This document shows, one piece after another, positions 16,039-24,736 of a DNA stretch of 64,000 nucleotides. Source of the stretch: Armatimonadota bacterium (GTDB lineage: Bacteria; Armatimonadota; Zipacnadia; Zipacnadales; JABUFB01); contig JABUFB010000001.1 of the NCBI GenBank assembly GCA_013314775.1, positions 1-64,000 on the forward strand, read 5' to 3'. Every line of letters begins with the position of its first letter. Positions within the stretch are counted from its first letter, which is position 1. Below the pieces are notes generated by a model that saw only the letters and a list, made by a program, of their open reading frames with translations, was not told the DNA's origin and did no database searches. Both the position numbers and the translations under genes were made by a program.

Positions 16039-18873
16039 ATGCGCGCGCTCCTCATCATCGCGGCGATCTGTTTGGCGGTGTCCGCCTCCTATCCCGCCGA
16101 ATACCCGCGGCTGATCTTGTGGGACTTCGAGAACGATGCCCCGGACTGGTGGGCGAACCCGTGGAGCGGTGGGAAGATCATCGTCACCCGAGGCGTCGAA
16201 GGCCGGTACGGCAAGGCGATCCAGGGCACGTGGCAGGATGTTCCGGGCGCCGGGAACCTGGTGAGCGGGATGGTGCGCGACCTGCCCCACTGGCGAGACG
16301 GCAACTGGACCACCATCACCTTCTGGCTCAGGGGCGACGGTGAGCGGGGCAGTTGCACGCTGCAGGTGCTTGGCGAGCAACCGGATGGCAAGGGGCTGGT
16401 CTATTCGGCCAACGTCCCGTTGGACAGCAAGGAATGGCGGCATTTCGTCCTGGATATCCGCACCTTCTGGAACCGCGAGGGTATCCCATATAAGCCGGAA
16501 GTGCTGCGCCGGATTCTGTTCAGCAGCACCGCGAACCGCGTGATCTCGGTGGACCAGGTCGCCCTCGAGGGCCCGCAGGTGGAAGTCCCCCTGGAGATGG
16601 GGCCGGATCAGGTGAGTCTGTCGCGGTCGGCAGAGTGGCTCACGGCGCGGTGGGATCCCGGGAATACGCCGACGGACGCACTTCCCCAGGCGGTCGAACT
16701 GAAGATCACCTGGCCGTCGGGTAGCGCAGGCAGGGCCCGGCAGGAGATTACCCGGCCGCCAAGTGATGACTGCATCCTCTCGGTGCCCTATCCCCCGGAA
16801 ACGGGCATGGCCGAAGCGGTGCTCACCATGATCTGGGGAGGCGAAGCGCCGCGCGTACAGGAAACGGGTCTCCAGTTCCGTGCATCCACAACCCAGCCCG
16901 CGCCGGAGCCCGCGGAGGCCTTGCTGCCCGCGCCCAAGCGGTTCGAATATGAGCAGGGCGGCGCCACGTTCCGAACAGCGCCGCGGATGTTCCTGCACGC
17001 CGCCGGACCCGAGGAAGTGACCCAGCCGGTGCGGGAGTACCTCGCGGGACAGCTTGCCAAGCGGGTGGGCATCCCCTGCGAACTGCCTGCGCCCAGGAAA
17101 TCTCCGCCGGGCGATCCCGCGCTGGTCTGGCTGAGTGCCGAAGAAAACGCCGATCCACTCCCCGCACAGTTGGACGTGCCTGCCGACAAGGGCCCCGAAG
17201 CCTACGCGCTGCGGGTTGGCCCGAACTGCGCCACTGTCGCAGCAAGCGCCCGGCCCGGCTTGCGATTTGGGGCGATTACGCTCCTGCAGTTGCTCTGCAA
17301 TTCGGTGGCCCCGGGCGGGCACCCGGTTCCGGCGTGCAGGGTGGCCGACTGGCCATCATTGCCGGTGCGCGCCATCAGCATTCCCCTGCCCACGGACCGC
17401 TGGGGCTACCCGAATGATGCCCCGGTGGACCCGGATTTCTGGGAGCAGTACCTCCTGCGCACCTGCCTGGAGCACAAGCTGAACGCCGTGGTGATCCTGG
17501 TGCGGCAGGGGATGAAGTACCAAAGGCACCCGGAACTGGACGGTCCCGCGGCCTGGGACCAGGACACGGTGCGTCGGATCGTGGCCACCCTCAAGGCCCA
17601 TGACATCGAGCCTATCCCGCTTCTGGATTCCCTCGGGCACGCGAACTGGCTGGTCATCAATGCCAGGCAGCTCCGGGAGGACGGGGACACCAACACGCTC
17701 TGTACTCGCCACCCCGACGCGAAGCCGTATCTGCTGGACTGCTATGAAGAGGTCATCGACGTTTTTCAACCCCGGCATTTCCACATGGGGCTGGACGAGA
17801 TCCGCTGGCAGACCTACAACAAGCCCGAAGCCGAACGCTGCTCGCTGTGCAAGGGCCTGGACAAGCGCGAAGTGTTCCGCGAGTGGGTGGAGATGCTCTG
17901 CGCGTTCCTGAAGGAGCGCGATATCCGGCCCATGATGTGGGGCGACATGGTCCTGCCGCGTCACGGTGGCGGCACTCCCTTCCACCTGGAGGACACGCTC
18001 CCCGAACTGCCGAAGGAGATCATCATCACCAACTGGTCCACGACGCTGGACCCGGTCTCCAACCACACCTTCCGCAAGCTGGGCTTCGAGGTGATCCAGT
18101 CCAATTCGGAGGGCGTCACCCCGGCGCAGGCCCCGGATGTCATCGGCAATATGTTCGGCGTGTGGAACAAGCTGCCGTGGCTCACCGACAATGCAGTGGG
18201 ACCGGGGAAAGCGGTCTCATACTCCTTCCTGCCGCAACTGGTGGGTGCGGAATATGGCTGGAACATCTATCCGGACCCCACGGTGATCGGCGTCCCGGTG
18301 GCGCCCGAGTTTTTCGCGGCGCGGATGGGCGCTCTCACGCGGCTTGCGATGGACGCGCCGATCGGCAAGGTCACGGCGGTCGCGGCGTGCGCGGATGTTA
18401 TCGAGAACCCGGTTGTGGGCGAGAAGGCGGATGGCACGCGGGTGCTGGCGGCGCCGCTGTCGCCGGAGCCTGGACAAGACGAGGAGATCGCAGTGGGCCG
18501 GGCAGCGCCGGGCATCATCGCCCTGGTGGCAGCGGATGTGCCGGACGATCAGCAAGAAGCCTTCTACAAGCGCCTGCGGGACAAGCGGAGCTGGCCAGGG
18601 CTGCCGGTGGGCGAGCTTGTGGTGGGCTATGAGGACGGCTCGCAGGCGGTGCGGCCGCTCGCCTTCGGCTATGATCTGCGCGATTGCCGGGGCGTTGCCT
18701 TGCCATTCGCATGCCATGCCGTGGGTTACCACACGGACGAGTCGGGACGCACGTGGTACGGGGTGCAGTGGGTGAACCCGGAGCCGGAGAAGACTGTGGC
18801 GAGGGTGGAGTTCCGCGCCCTCGAGACTGAGGCCCGGGTAATGCTCAAGGCGCTGTCGGTATACGGCAAGTGA
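16039..18873 (+). CDS. Secreted GH20-like beta-N-acetylhexosaminidase
   Basis: A 944-residue exported protein. Signal peptide (ALLIIAAICLAVSASYPA), an N-terminal beta-sandwich of about 170 residues resembling a carbohydrate-binding module (LWDFENDAPDWW ... ISVDQVALEG), an Ig-like stretch, a GH20 domain 2-like alpha/beta region (LLPAPKRFEYEQGGATF ... LRFGAITLLQLL), and the TIM barrel beginning near PVRAISIPLP. The acid/base pair is in HFHMGLDEIRW (Asp586-Glu587), as in family 20 enzymes that cleave terminal GlcNAc/GalNAc by substrate-assisted catalysis. ATG 16039 is preferred over 16036 because GGAGG is 7 bases upstream. It ends 9 bases from the convergent AAC(3)-family gene. Confidence 0.83.
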   Translation: MRALLIIAAICLAVSASYPAEYPRLILWDFENDAPDWWANPWSGGKIIVTRGVEGRYGKAIQGTWQDVPGAGNLVSGMVRDLPHWRDGNWTTITFWLRGDGERGSCTLQVLGEQPDGKGLVYSANVPLDSKEWRHFVLDIRTFWNREGIPYKPEVLRRILFSSTANRVISVDQVALEGPQVEVPLEMGPDQVSLSRSAEWLTARWDPGNTPTDALPQAVELKITWPSGSAGRARQEITRPPSDDCILSVPYPPETGMAEAVLTMIWGGEAPRVQETGLQFRASTTQPAPEPAEALLPAPKRFEYEQGGATFRTAPRMFLHAAGPEEVTQPVREYLAGQLAKRVGIPCELPAPRKSPPGDPALVWLSAEENADPLPAQLDVPADKGPEAYALRVGPNCATVAASARPGLRFGAITLLQLLCNSVAPGGHPVPACRVADWPSLPVRAISIPLPTDRWGYPNDAPVDPDFWEQYLLRTCLEHKLNAVVILVRQGMKYQRHPELDGPAAWDQDTVRRIVATLKAHDIEPIPLLDSLGHANWLVINARQLREDGDTNTLCTRHPDAKPYLLDCYEEVIDVFQPRHFHMGLDEIRWQTYNKPEAERCSLCKGLDKREVFREWVEMLCAFLKERDIRPMMWGDMVLPRHGGGTPFHLEDTLPELPKEIIITNWSTTLDPVSNHTFRKLGFEVIQSNSEGVTPAQAPDVIGNMFGVWNKLPWLTDNAVGPGKAVSYSFLPQLVGAEYGWNIYPDPTVIGVPVAPEFFAARMGALTRLAMDAPIGKVTAVAACADVIENPVVGEKADGTRVLAAPLSPEPGQDEEIAVGRAAPGIIALVAADVPDDQQEAFYKRLRDKRSWPGLPVGELVVGYEDGSQAVRPLAFGYDLRDCRGVALPFACHAVGYHTDESGRTWYGVQWVNPEPEKTVARVEFRALETEARVMLKALSVYGK

Positions 18874-18882
18874 ATGGTCGGT

Positions 18883-19674
18883 CTACCCTGGAGGCGTATG
18901 CCCCACCAGCAAGACCGACGGGTCTTCCCGCACCCGGGGGACCATCAGGTCGCAGAAGGGTCGGGCCTGGAGGATGCGCAGTTCGGCCTGCCCTGCTTTG
19001 CCGAAGCTGAGGATGCCGCGGGCGGTAAGCTCCGGCTCAAAGCGCGTGTAATCCCGCGGGAATCCGTAGACGTGAATTCGCAGGGGTGCGGGGATTTCGG
19101 TCCCGTCGGCGAGAATCACTCGCGCACAGACAGGTTCATCCACGCATACATACGGGGCTCCGGCGAGTTCCTCCACATGATGGAAGAGGGTGCAGCAGCT
19201 CAGGTCCACCCCGATGAACAGCACCTTCCCGTAGACTTGCTGCAGCTTGTGGAAAGGCGACTCCCTTCCGCAGGGCGTGGCGCATTTCTCGTGGCCGGTG
19301 GTCAGCCACTGCGCGCGGGTGCCGATGGCGCAGACGGAGTGGGTCGGTCCCAGGCTGCGGACGGCATCGGGTCGCCTGCGCGCGGTCTCGGGGATCAGCC
19401 CGGTCCAGCAAGGAGTCTCATGGGGACGGAACACGGGCGGGTTGTCGCGGCTCAGTTCGCGGCTTCCGGTGAAGGTGGGAAAGAGTACGGTCCCCCCGGG
19501 TGATACGGACTGCACCAGCGCGTCGATGACGGTCTCAGCGCCGCCGGGCACGAACCCCAGCGAGGCAAGGGAAGAGTGCACCAGGACAATGTCGCCGGAC
19601 ACGATTCCGGCCTGGCGCAGTCCACGCATGATCTCCTCAAGGCTGGTGGGCGGGCCTGGCTGGGCCGGGATCAT
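18883..19674 (-). CDS. AAC(3)-family N-acetyltransferase-like protein
   Basis: A 263-residue protein with the fold and motifs of the aminoglycoside 3-N-acetyltransferase superfamily: SGDIVLVHSSLASLG, GGTVLFPTFTG, RRRPDAVRSLGPTHSVCAIG, and GKVLFIGVDLSCCTLFHHVEE with the His-Glu pair. Members use acetyl-CoA; many chromosomal relatives act on substrates other than antibiotics, so resistance should not be assumed. It is the last of four minus-strand genes (mnmA, GNAT, Cys-rich protein, this) and follows the Cys-rich gene by 24 bases. It ends 9 bases from the convergent GH20-like gene. Confidence 0.85.
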   Translation of the reverse strand: MIPAQPGPPTSLEEIMRGLRQAGIVSGDIVLVHSSLASLGFVPGGAETVIDALVQSVSPGGTVLFPTFTGSRELSRDNPPVFRPHETPCWTGLIPETARRRPDAVRSLGPTHSVCAIGTRAQWLTTGHEKCATPCGRESPFHKLQQVYGKVLFIGVDLSCCTLFHHVEELAGAPYVCVDEPVCARVILADGTEIPAPLRIHVYGFPRDYTRFEPELTARGILSFGKAGQAELRILQARPFCDLMVPRVREDPSVLLVGHTPPG

Positions 19675-19698
19675 TGAGACGCGCCTCGCGTGACGGGC

Positions 19699-20160
19699 TC
19701 AGTCTTCCGACACCGGGTAGATGAGCAAGGCGGAGCGTTTCGCGACGAGAACTACTTCGTGCTCCTCGCAGGCCTTGCCCGGTTCCTGGGGGTGACTGAT
19801 GACCGCGTGGGTGATGGCCATGTGGGTCCGGGCCGTGTCATTGATCATATCGCTGACCCGGGTCCCGTGGCGCGTGCAGATTTCGCCCTCGATGACAGAG
19901 CCGCCTTCCATCACCACGCGGACGCGTTCCACCCGCGCCAGTTCCCTCATGCCCGCCCCGTAGATCGGGCAGGTTTCGCAGGAATTTCGAGGCAGGTCGC
20001 AGCAAGGGGAGATGCTCATCTCCCAGCAGTTGCGGCCCATATCGGAAGCCCGGCAGCCCCGGCAGATCCCTCCCGCGCGCGGGTGAACTCCAGTGCAGAC
20101 GCAGGTGTATCCAGTGCCTGCGTAGCGGCCCTCGGGTGTCTGCTGGGCTACCATCGACAT
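19699..20160 (-). CDS. Cysteine-rich protein with DUF6812-like C-terminus
   Basis: A 153-residue protein. The N-terminal about 70 residues contain many cysteines (TCVCTGVHP, GICRGC, GRNCWE, SPCCDLPRNSCETCPIYG), suited to binding zinc or an Fe-S cluster. The C-terminal part (RVRVVMEGGSVIEGEICTRHGTRVSDMINDTA ... LVAKRSALLIYP) resembles the small DUF6812 beta domain. The start at ATG 20160 is chosen because AGGTG precedes it and the open frame upstream is only the shadow of the GNAT gene. It lies in the mnmA cluster. Function is unknown; a redox or metal sensor is one possibility, unproven. Confidence 0.7.
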   Translation of the reverse strand: MSMVAQQTPEGRYAGTGYTCVCTGVHPRAGGICRGCRASDMGRNCWEMSISPCCDLPRNSCETCPIYGAGMRELARVERVRVVMEGGSVIEGEICTRHGTRVSDMINDTARTHMAITHAVISHPQEPGKACEEHEVVLVAKRSALLIYPVSED

Positions 20161-20237
20161 CACCTGACCCGGGCCGGATGACAGGGCCCATTTTTCTCTC
20201 TCATCGGCCCCGGAAGGGGAGCTCTTGAGGGATCGGG

Positions 20238-20798
20238 TCAGATGCAGATTCTCGCCCAGCGCTCCGGGAACAGTTCGCGGTACTCGCGGTCGAGCAGCCC
20301 CATGACGTGCACATCGTGATACGCGCCATGCTTGTAGACGGCTTCGCGCATGCGGCCCTCTTCCTGAAACCCGCACTTCTCGTAACAGCGCTTGCCCCGG
20401 GCGTTGAAGTCGAACACCCGCAGCCAGATGCGGTGGAGATTCATCTGCCCGAAACCGAATCCGCAGAGGGTGAGGATGGCGTCGGTGCCGTAGCCCTGGC
20501 CCCAGTACCCCTTCTCGCCGATGGAGATGCCCATTTCGGCGCAGCGGCTCGGGGTGCCCTCGTCGCCGGCATGCAGACCACAGGTGCCGATGGGCACGCC
20601 ATCGAGAGTCTGGATCATGACCACCAGGTCCTTCAGGGGGTCGCGTTCGCTGGTGACCCACTTGCGTTCGGCGGCGAGGGTCAGCGGCATTCCCATCCCC
20701 AGGAACCGGTTGACCTCCGGATCGTTCATCCACCGGTGACAAAGCTCAGTGTCGGCTTCCTCAATGGCTCTCAGGACCACTCTGTCGCCCTGAATCAT
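20238..20798 (-). CDS. GNAT-family N-acetyltransferase (RimJ/RimL-like)
   Basis: A 186-residue acetyl-CoA-dependent transferase. Pattern: LRAIEEADTELCHRWMNDPEV at the N-terminus, IGTCGLHAGD, ISIGEKGYWGQGYGTDAIL with the Q/RxxGxG/A acetyl-CoA loop, and NLHRIWLRVFDFNARGKRCYEKCGFQEEGRMREA. This arrangement is typical of RimJ/RimL-type acetyltransferases that modify proteins or small amines; the substrate is unknown. ATG 20798 is chosen because AGGAG is 8 bases upstream; GTG 20807 would place the start inside that site. It is 5 bases from the mnmA stop, so it is very likely coupled to mnmA. Confidence 0.88.
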   Translation of the reverse strand: MIQGDRVVLRAIEEADTELCHRWMNDPEVNRFLGMGMPLTLAAERKWVTSERDPLKDLVVMIQTLDGVPIGTCGLHAGDEGTPSRCAEMGISIGEKGYWGQGYGTDAILTLCGFGFGQMNLHRIWLRVFDFNARGKRCYEKCGFQEEGRMREAVYKHGAYHDVHVMGLLDREYRELFPERWARICI

Positions 20799-20803
20799 CG
20801 CTG

Positions 20804-21922
20804 TCACTCCTTGGATTGGTCCGGTCCGCCGTAGCGGTCGGTCAACTCACTCGCGCAGATAATCCCCCCGCCCAGGCAGTACTCGCCCCGGTAGAATACC
20901 GCCGATTGCCCCGGGGTGGGCGCCCGCGCGGCTTCGAGAAACTCCACGCGCGCGCCACCGGCGTGAAGGGAGACTCGCGCCGCGACGAGGCGGCCGTTGT
21001 AGCGGGTCATGACCTGGCACTCAAGTGGATTGTCTCGTTCGCAGCCGATCAGGTTCACGTCGCGCAGGTCGCACCAGTGCACCCACAGGTCATCCTCGTC
21101 GCCCACGACAAGGCGGTTGCGGGGCACGTCAACAAACAGCACAAAACGTCTTCCCCCGGGGCCGCCGATGCCCAGCCCCTTTCTCTGGCCCACCGTGTAG
21201 CCCCACAGGCCTGAGTGCTCTCCTATGACCTGCCCGGATGCGTCCACAATCGGGCCGGGTGCAGCCTGCGAGGGAGCCGTCGCAGCCAGCCAGTCCGCGT
21301 AGTCCACGCCGCTGAGGAAGCATGCATCCTGGCTCTGCGGCGCGGGTGGCAGGTCCGGCAACTCGGCGGCTACGAGAGCCTCATTGTCGGCGCGGGTGTA
21401 CTCGCCATTCGGAAACAATGCCCGGCCAAGCTGCCGCGACGACAGGTGGTGCAGCACATACGACTGGTCCTTGTGTCGATCCGCGGCCATCAGCAGGTAA
21501 GGACACCTGCCGGGGGAGTGCTCCAGGCGCGCGTAATGCCCGGTAGCAAGACTTCTGGCTCCGAGTTCCAGCGCGGCATCCAGCAGGAGCCCGAACTTGA
21601 TGTGCTCATTGCACTGGACGCAGGGGTTGGGGGTGCGCCCGGCAAGGTACTCGGCGACAAATGGTTCCACCACCCGCTTGTGGAAAGGCTCGCGCAGGTC
21701 GACGCGATGAAAACAGATGCCCAGGCGCGCGCAGAGGGCGCGCGCACGGTCAGCGCCCTCGTTGTCGCGGTGTGGTTCGTGCAGGTCAGCGGAGATGCCG
21801 AAGACGGGAAGACCGGCTGCCATCAGGCGCAGTAGCGCCGCCGTGCTATCCACCCCACCGGACAGGGCGACTGCAACAGGGCCGAAACAGGGACGGTTGT
21901 CTTGCGTGTGTTCAGCGGGCAT
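20804..21922 (-). CDS. mnmA: tRNA-specific 2-thiouridylase MnmA
   Basis: A 372-residue enzyme that thiolates U34 of tRNA-Lys, Glu and Gln. The N-type PP-loop ATPase is ALSGGVDST (residues 20-27). The first catalytic cysteine is in NPCVQCN, the second in SQDACFL. LATGHYARL, KDQSYVL, GYTVGQRKGLGI and the C-terminal beta barrel with TRYNG are all as expected. ATG 21922 with AGAGG upstream begins the family-like sequence; the open frame runs on to 22582 but the extension is antisense to rel. It heads a four-gene minus-strand cluster and diverges from rel across 144 bases. Confidence 0.93.
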   Translation of the reverse strand: MPAEHTQDNRPCFGPVAVALSGGVDSTAALLRLMAAGLPVFGISADLHEPHRDNEGADRARALCARLGICFHRVDLREPFHKRVVEPFVAEYLAGRTPNPCVQCNEHIKFGLLLDAALELGARSLATGHYARLEHSPGRCPYLLMAADRHKDQSYVLHHLSSRQLGRALFPNGEYTRADNEALVAAELPDLPPAPQSQDACFLSGVDYADWLAATAPSQAAPGPIVDASGQVIGEHSGLWGYTVGQRKGLGIGGPGGRRFVLFVDVPRNRLVVGDEDDLWVHWCDLRDVNLIGCERDNPLECQVMTRYNGRLVAARVSLHAGGARVEFLEAARAPTPGQSAVFYRGEYCLGGGIICASELTDRYGGPDQSKE

Positions 21923-22026
21923 GGCCTCTACTCGTATCCGGGATGCTGCGTCGAACCGCGGGACCGTGGCTCTTCGTGCGGAAGGCAGACGATGCCCCAG
22001 ACCGCGCCCACGCGCCCACATGAAAG

Positions 22027-22066
22027 TTGGCGAGAGCCCGTGTCTAGTATAGAATATACTCCACTT
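22027..22066 (+). promoter_or_regulatory. rel promoter, near-leaderless, within a palindrome shared with mnmA
   Basis: TTGGCG (22027-22032), 17 bases, TAGAAT (22050-22055). Transcription would begin near 22062, five bases before ATG 22067, and no Shine-Dalgarno is present. The -10 lies in an inverted repeat AGTATA-GAA-TATACT (22046-22060). Read on the minus strand, TATACT at 22051-22046 with GTGGCA 16 bases upstream could serve mnmA. Confidence 0.65.
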
Positions 22067-24229
22067 ATGCCACTGACGATCCAGCAGGTAATTGACCGTC
22101 TCGCGGTGTACTGGCCCGATCTCGACCGCCAGTTGATCATGCGCGCCTACGAGTTCGCCGACTCTGCCCACGCCGGGCAGCGCAGGAAAAGCGGCGAGCC
22201 ATACATCGTTCACCCGCTGAATGTCGCCAACATTCTGTCGCAGATCGAAGCAGACCCCCAGTCCATTGCCGGGGGTCTGTTGCATGATACCATCGAGGAT
22301 ACCGACTGCGACCTGGAAGATATCAGACGTGAGTTCGGAGACGAGATCGCCCAGATCGTGGACGGGGTGACGAAGCTGGGGCATCTCAATTTTCGCACCG
22401 CCAAGGAAGAGCAGGTGCGCAACCTGCGCAAGATGCTCCTTGCAATGTCCCGGGACATGCGGGTGCTCATCGTCAAACTCGCCGACCGGCTGCACAACAT
22501 GCGCACCCTGGCATCCCTGCCGGAGGACCGGCAGAAGCACATCGCCGAGGAGACTCGGGCGATCTATGCGCCGCTGGCCCACCGCCTTGGTGTCTGGCGG
22601 GTGAAGTGGGAACTTGAGGATCTCTGCCTGCGGTACCTCGAGCCCGAGGCCTACTTTGAGATCGTAGACAAGCTGGGCAAGACCCGTACTGAGCGCGAAA
22701 GTGACATCGAGGCGGCGCGGTCAGCCCTGTCCAAGGGGCTGCATGCGGCCGGGGTGGAGGCTGAAGTGCAGGGGCGGGCAAAGCACATCTTCAGCATCTA
22801 CCACAAGATGAAGACGCAGCACCTGGATTTCGAGGAGATCGGCGACCTCATGGCCCTGCGGGTGCTGTGCAATTCGGTGAGCGACTGCTACGCTGCGCTG
22901 GGCGTGGTCCATGAAAAATGGATGCCCTTGACCGGGCAATTCACGGATTACATCGCTAAGCCCAAGAGCAACAACTACCGGTCCCTTCACACGAAAGTCC
23001 TCGGTCCTACCCAGCACCCCATGGAAGTCCAGATACGCACCTATGAAATGCACCGGATCGCCGAATACGGCGTGGCCGCCCATTGGCGCTACAAAGAGGG
23101 CGGGAGCGATCCTGATGTGGACAAGTACCTGTCCTGGTTCCGCCACATCGCCGAGATGGAGACGGACCTGCAGGAGAGCCATGAGTTCTGGGAGGGCCTG
23201 GAACACGAGCTGTTCGAGAGCCAGGTGTTCGTATTCACTCCACAAGGCGACGTCATCGACCTTCCCGCAGGCGCCACGCCGGTGGACTTCGCCTACCGCA
23301 TCCACACCGACGTGGGCCACCACTGCGTAGGCGCCAAGGTTGACGGGCAGCTTGTCCCGCTGGACTACGAGTTCCGCAATGGGCAGGTGGCCGAGATCAT
23401 TACCCAACGCGGAAGCCAGCCCAGCCGCGACTGGCTGCGGTTCGCCCGCAGCTCCCACGCGCGCTCGAAGATTCGCCGATTTCTCCGTCAGCAGACCCGG
23501 GATGAGAACATCGCGCGCGGCAAGGAGGCCCTCGAGCGGGAGATCGCCGGCTTGCGTGGATCGCAACGATCCCAGCTGGACATGTCGAGGATAGAGTGGG
23601 TCGCTCAGCATCTCAATTACCAGGACGTGGAAAGCCTCTACGCCGCCCTGGGATACGCCGACGTTGACCCGACGACGGTTGTCAATCACTTGCTGCAGCC
23701 GGTGGAGCCGGAATCGCTGGCTGAGGAAGTTGCGATGTTCGCACCCTCACGGGGGCCCGCAGGAGGCAACGGCCCGCAGGTGACCACCGAGGGCGTGAAA
23801 GGCTTCCGGTCCCGTCCCGCGAAATGCTGTGCGCCGATCCCGGGCGACGATATCGTGGGCTACATCACCCGTGGCGGTGGCCTGGCCATCCATCGCGCCG
23901 ACTGCAAGAATCTCATCTATCGCCAGGAGCGCGAACCTGAGCGGGTGATCCCCCTGTCGTGGGACACCGAGGACACCAAGACAGTTTCCGCGGACATCGA
24001 GGTGACCGCAGTCGACCGGGTGGGGCTGTTCAGCCACATCACCGCGGTGGTGTCGGATCTCGGCCTGAGCATCCGGGCGGCGGAAGCGCACCTCATCGAC
24101 GAACACCTCGCGCGGCTGGTGATGACCGTGGACATCAAAGACCGCCGAGATCTCAATGAGCTGATCCAGCACCTGTCGCAGTTGATCGACGTGGTGAGCG
24201 CCCGGCCGCTCACCGGCACGGCTCGATAG
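22067..24229 (+). CDS. rel: Bifunctional (p)ppGpp synthetase/hydrolase, RelA/SpoT family
   Basis: A 720-residue stringent-response enzyme making and degrading (p)ppGpp. Order: HD hydrolase with LLHDTIEDT (His73-Asp74), so hydrolase residues are present; synthetase domain with KHIFSIYHKMK, YIAKPKSNNYRSLHTKV and EVQIRTYEMHRIAEYGVAAHW; TGS domain (VFVFTPQGDVIDLPAGATPVDFAY); a helical and zinc-finger-like region (KCCAPIPGDDIVGYITRGGGLAIHRADC); and a C-terminal ACT domain (VDRVGLFSHITAVVSDLGLSI). ATG 22067 matches the family start; it has no ribosome-binding site but a promoter -10 ends 11 bases upstream, implying a leaderless message. An 82-bp repeat array begins at the stop codon. Confidence 0.94.
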   Translation: MPLTIQQVIDRLAVYWPDLDRQLIMRAYEFADSAHAGQRRKSGEPYIVHPLNVANILSQIEADPQSIAGGLLHDTIEDTDCDLEDIRREFGDEIAQIVDGVTKLGHLNFRTAKEEQVRNLRKMLLAMSRDMRVLIVKLADRLHNMRTLASLPEDRQKHIAEETRAIYAPLAHRLGVWRVKWELEDLCLRYLEPEAYFEIVDKLGKTRTERESDIEAARSALSKGLHAAGVEAEVQGRAKHIFSIYHKMKTQHLDFEEIGDLMALRVLCNSVSDCYAALGVVHEKWMPLTGQFTDYIAKPKSNNYRSLHTKVLGPTQHPMEVQIRTYEMHRIAEYGVAAHWRYKEGGSDPDVDKYLSWFRHIAEMETDLQESHEFWEGLEHELFESQVFVFTPQGDVIDLPAGATPVDFAYRIHTDVGHHCVGAKVDGQLVPLDYEFRNGQVAEIITQRGSQPSRDWLRFARSSHARSKIRRFLRQQTRDENIARGKEALEREIAGLRGSQRSQLDMSRIEWVAQHLNYQDVESLYAALGYADVDPTTVVNHLLQPVEPESLAEEVAMFAPSRGPAGGNGPQVTTEGVKGFRSRPAKCCAPIPGDDIVGYITRGGGLAIHRADCKNLIYRQEREPERVIPLSWDTEDTKTVSADIEVTAVDRVGLFSHITAVVSDLGLSIRAAEAHLIDEHLARLVMTVDIKDRRDLNELIQHLSQLIDVVSARPLTGTAR

Positions 24230-24536
24230 TGGCCCCGTGCTGAAGCACGGGTCTGAGGGCCTTCGGCCGATCGTCCCTGGGACGGGACGTAAAGGCGGAG
24301 GGGACGCGAAGTGGCCCCGTCCTGAAGCACGGGTCTGAGGGCCTTCGGCCGGTCGTCCCTGGGACGGGACGGAAAGGCGGAGGGGACGCGGAGTGGCCCC
24401 GTGCTGAAGCAAGGGTCTGAGGGCCTTCGGCCGGTCGTCCCTGGGACGGGACGGCAAGGCGGAGGGGACGCGAAGTGGCCCCGTGCTGAAGCAAGGGTCT
24501 GAGGGCCTTCGGCCGATCGTCCCTGGGACGGGACGG
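24229..24536. repeat. Tandem array 1 of an 82-bp palindromic repeat (about 3.75 units)
   Basis: Units start at 24229, 24311, 24393 and 24475, exactly 82 bases apart; the last is cut short near 24536. Each unit holds three small hairpins: CCCGTGC-tgaa-GCACGGG, GGCC-ttc-GGCC, and CGTCC-ct-GGGACG, then a G-rich spacer GGCGGAGGGGACGCG. All units here have GGGTCTGAGGG and CGTCCCTGG. The remaining intergenic bases to 24736 contain one reverse copy of the dispersed motif (24551-24572) and no gene. Open frames through the array are by-products of the repeat. Confidence 0.93.
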
Positions 24537-24550
24537 GAGCCCTTGCGCCG

Positions 24551-24572
24551 GCCGGGACGGTCGGCCTGCGCG
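24551..24572 (-). repeat. Dispersed intergenic motif, reverse copy
   Basis: The reverse complement reads CGCGCAGGCCGACCGTCCC plus GGC, sharing 19 identical bases with 15912-15930. A shorter copy (14 bases) is at 26299-26312 and a related palindromic copy at 60285-60305. Confidence 0.7.
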
Positions 24573-24736
24573 ATTTTGAGGCAGACGGCAAAGACCGGGA
24601 CGGGCGGCGCCGGGAACGAACGTCACCCAGACGCGGCAGACTGTGCATCGACCTCGCAGGAAACCCCGGCAATGGCGGCGAACCCTCCAGCAAGCGCAAG
24701 TGGCCCCTCACGATTACCGATGGGAGTGATCTCACC

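Noticed and set aside
18883-19674. Acquired aminoglycoside resistance gene
   Set aside because: Family motifs fit AAC(3), but the gene sits in a housekeeping cluster with matching base composition and no mobile element, so a native enzyme is more likely.
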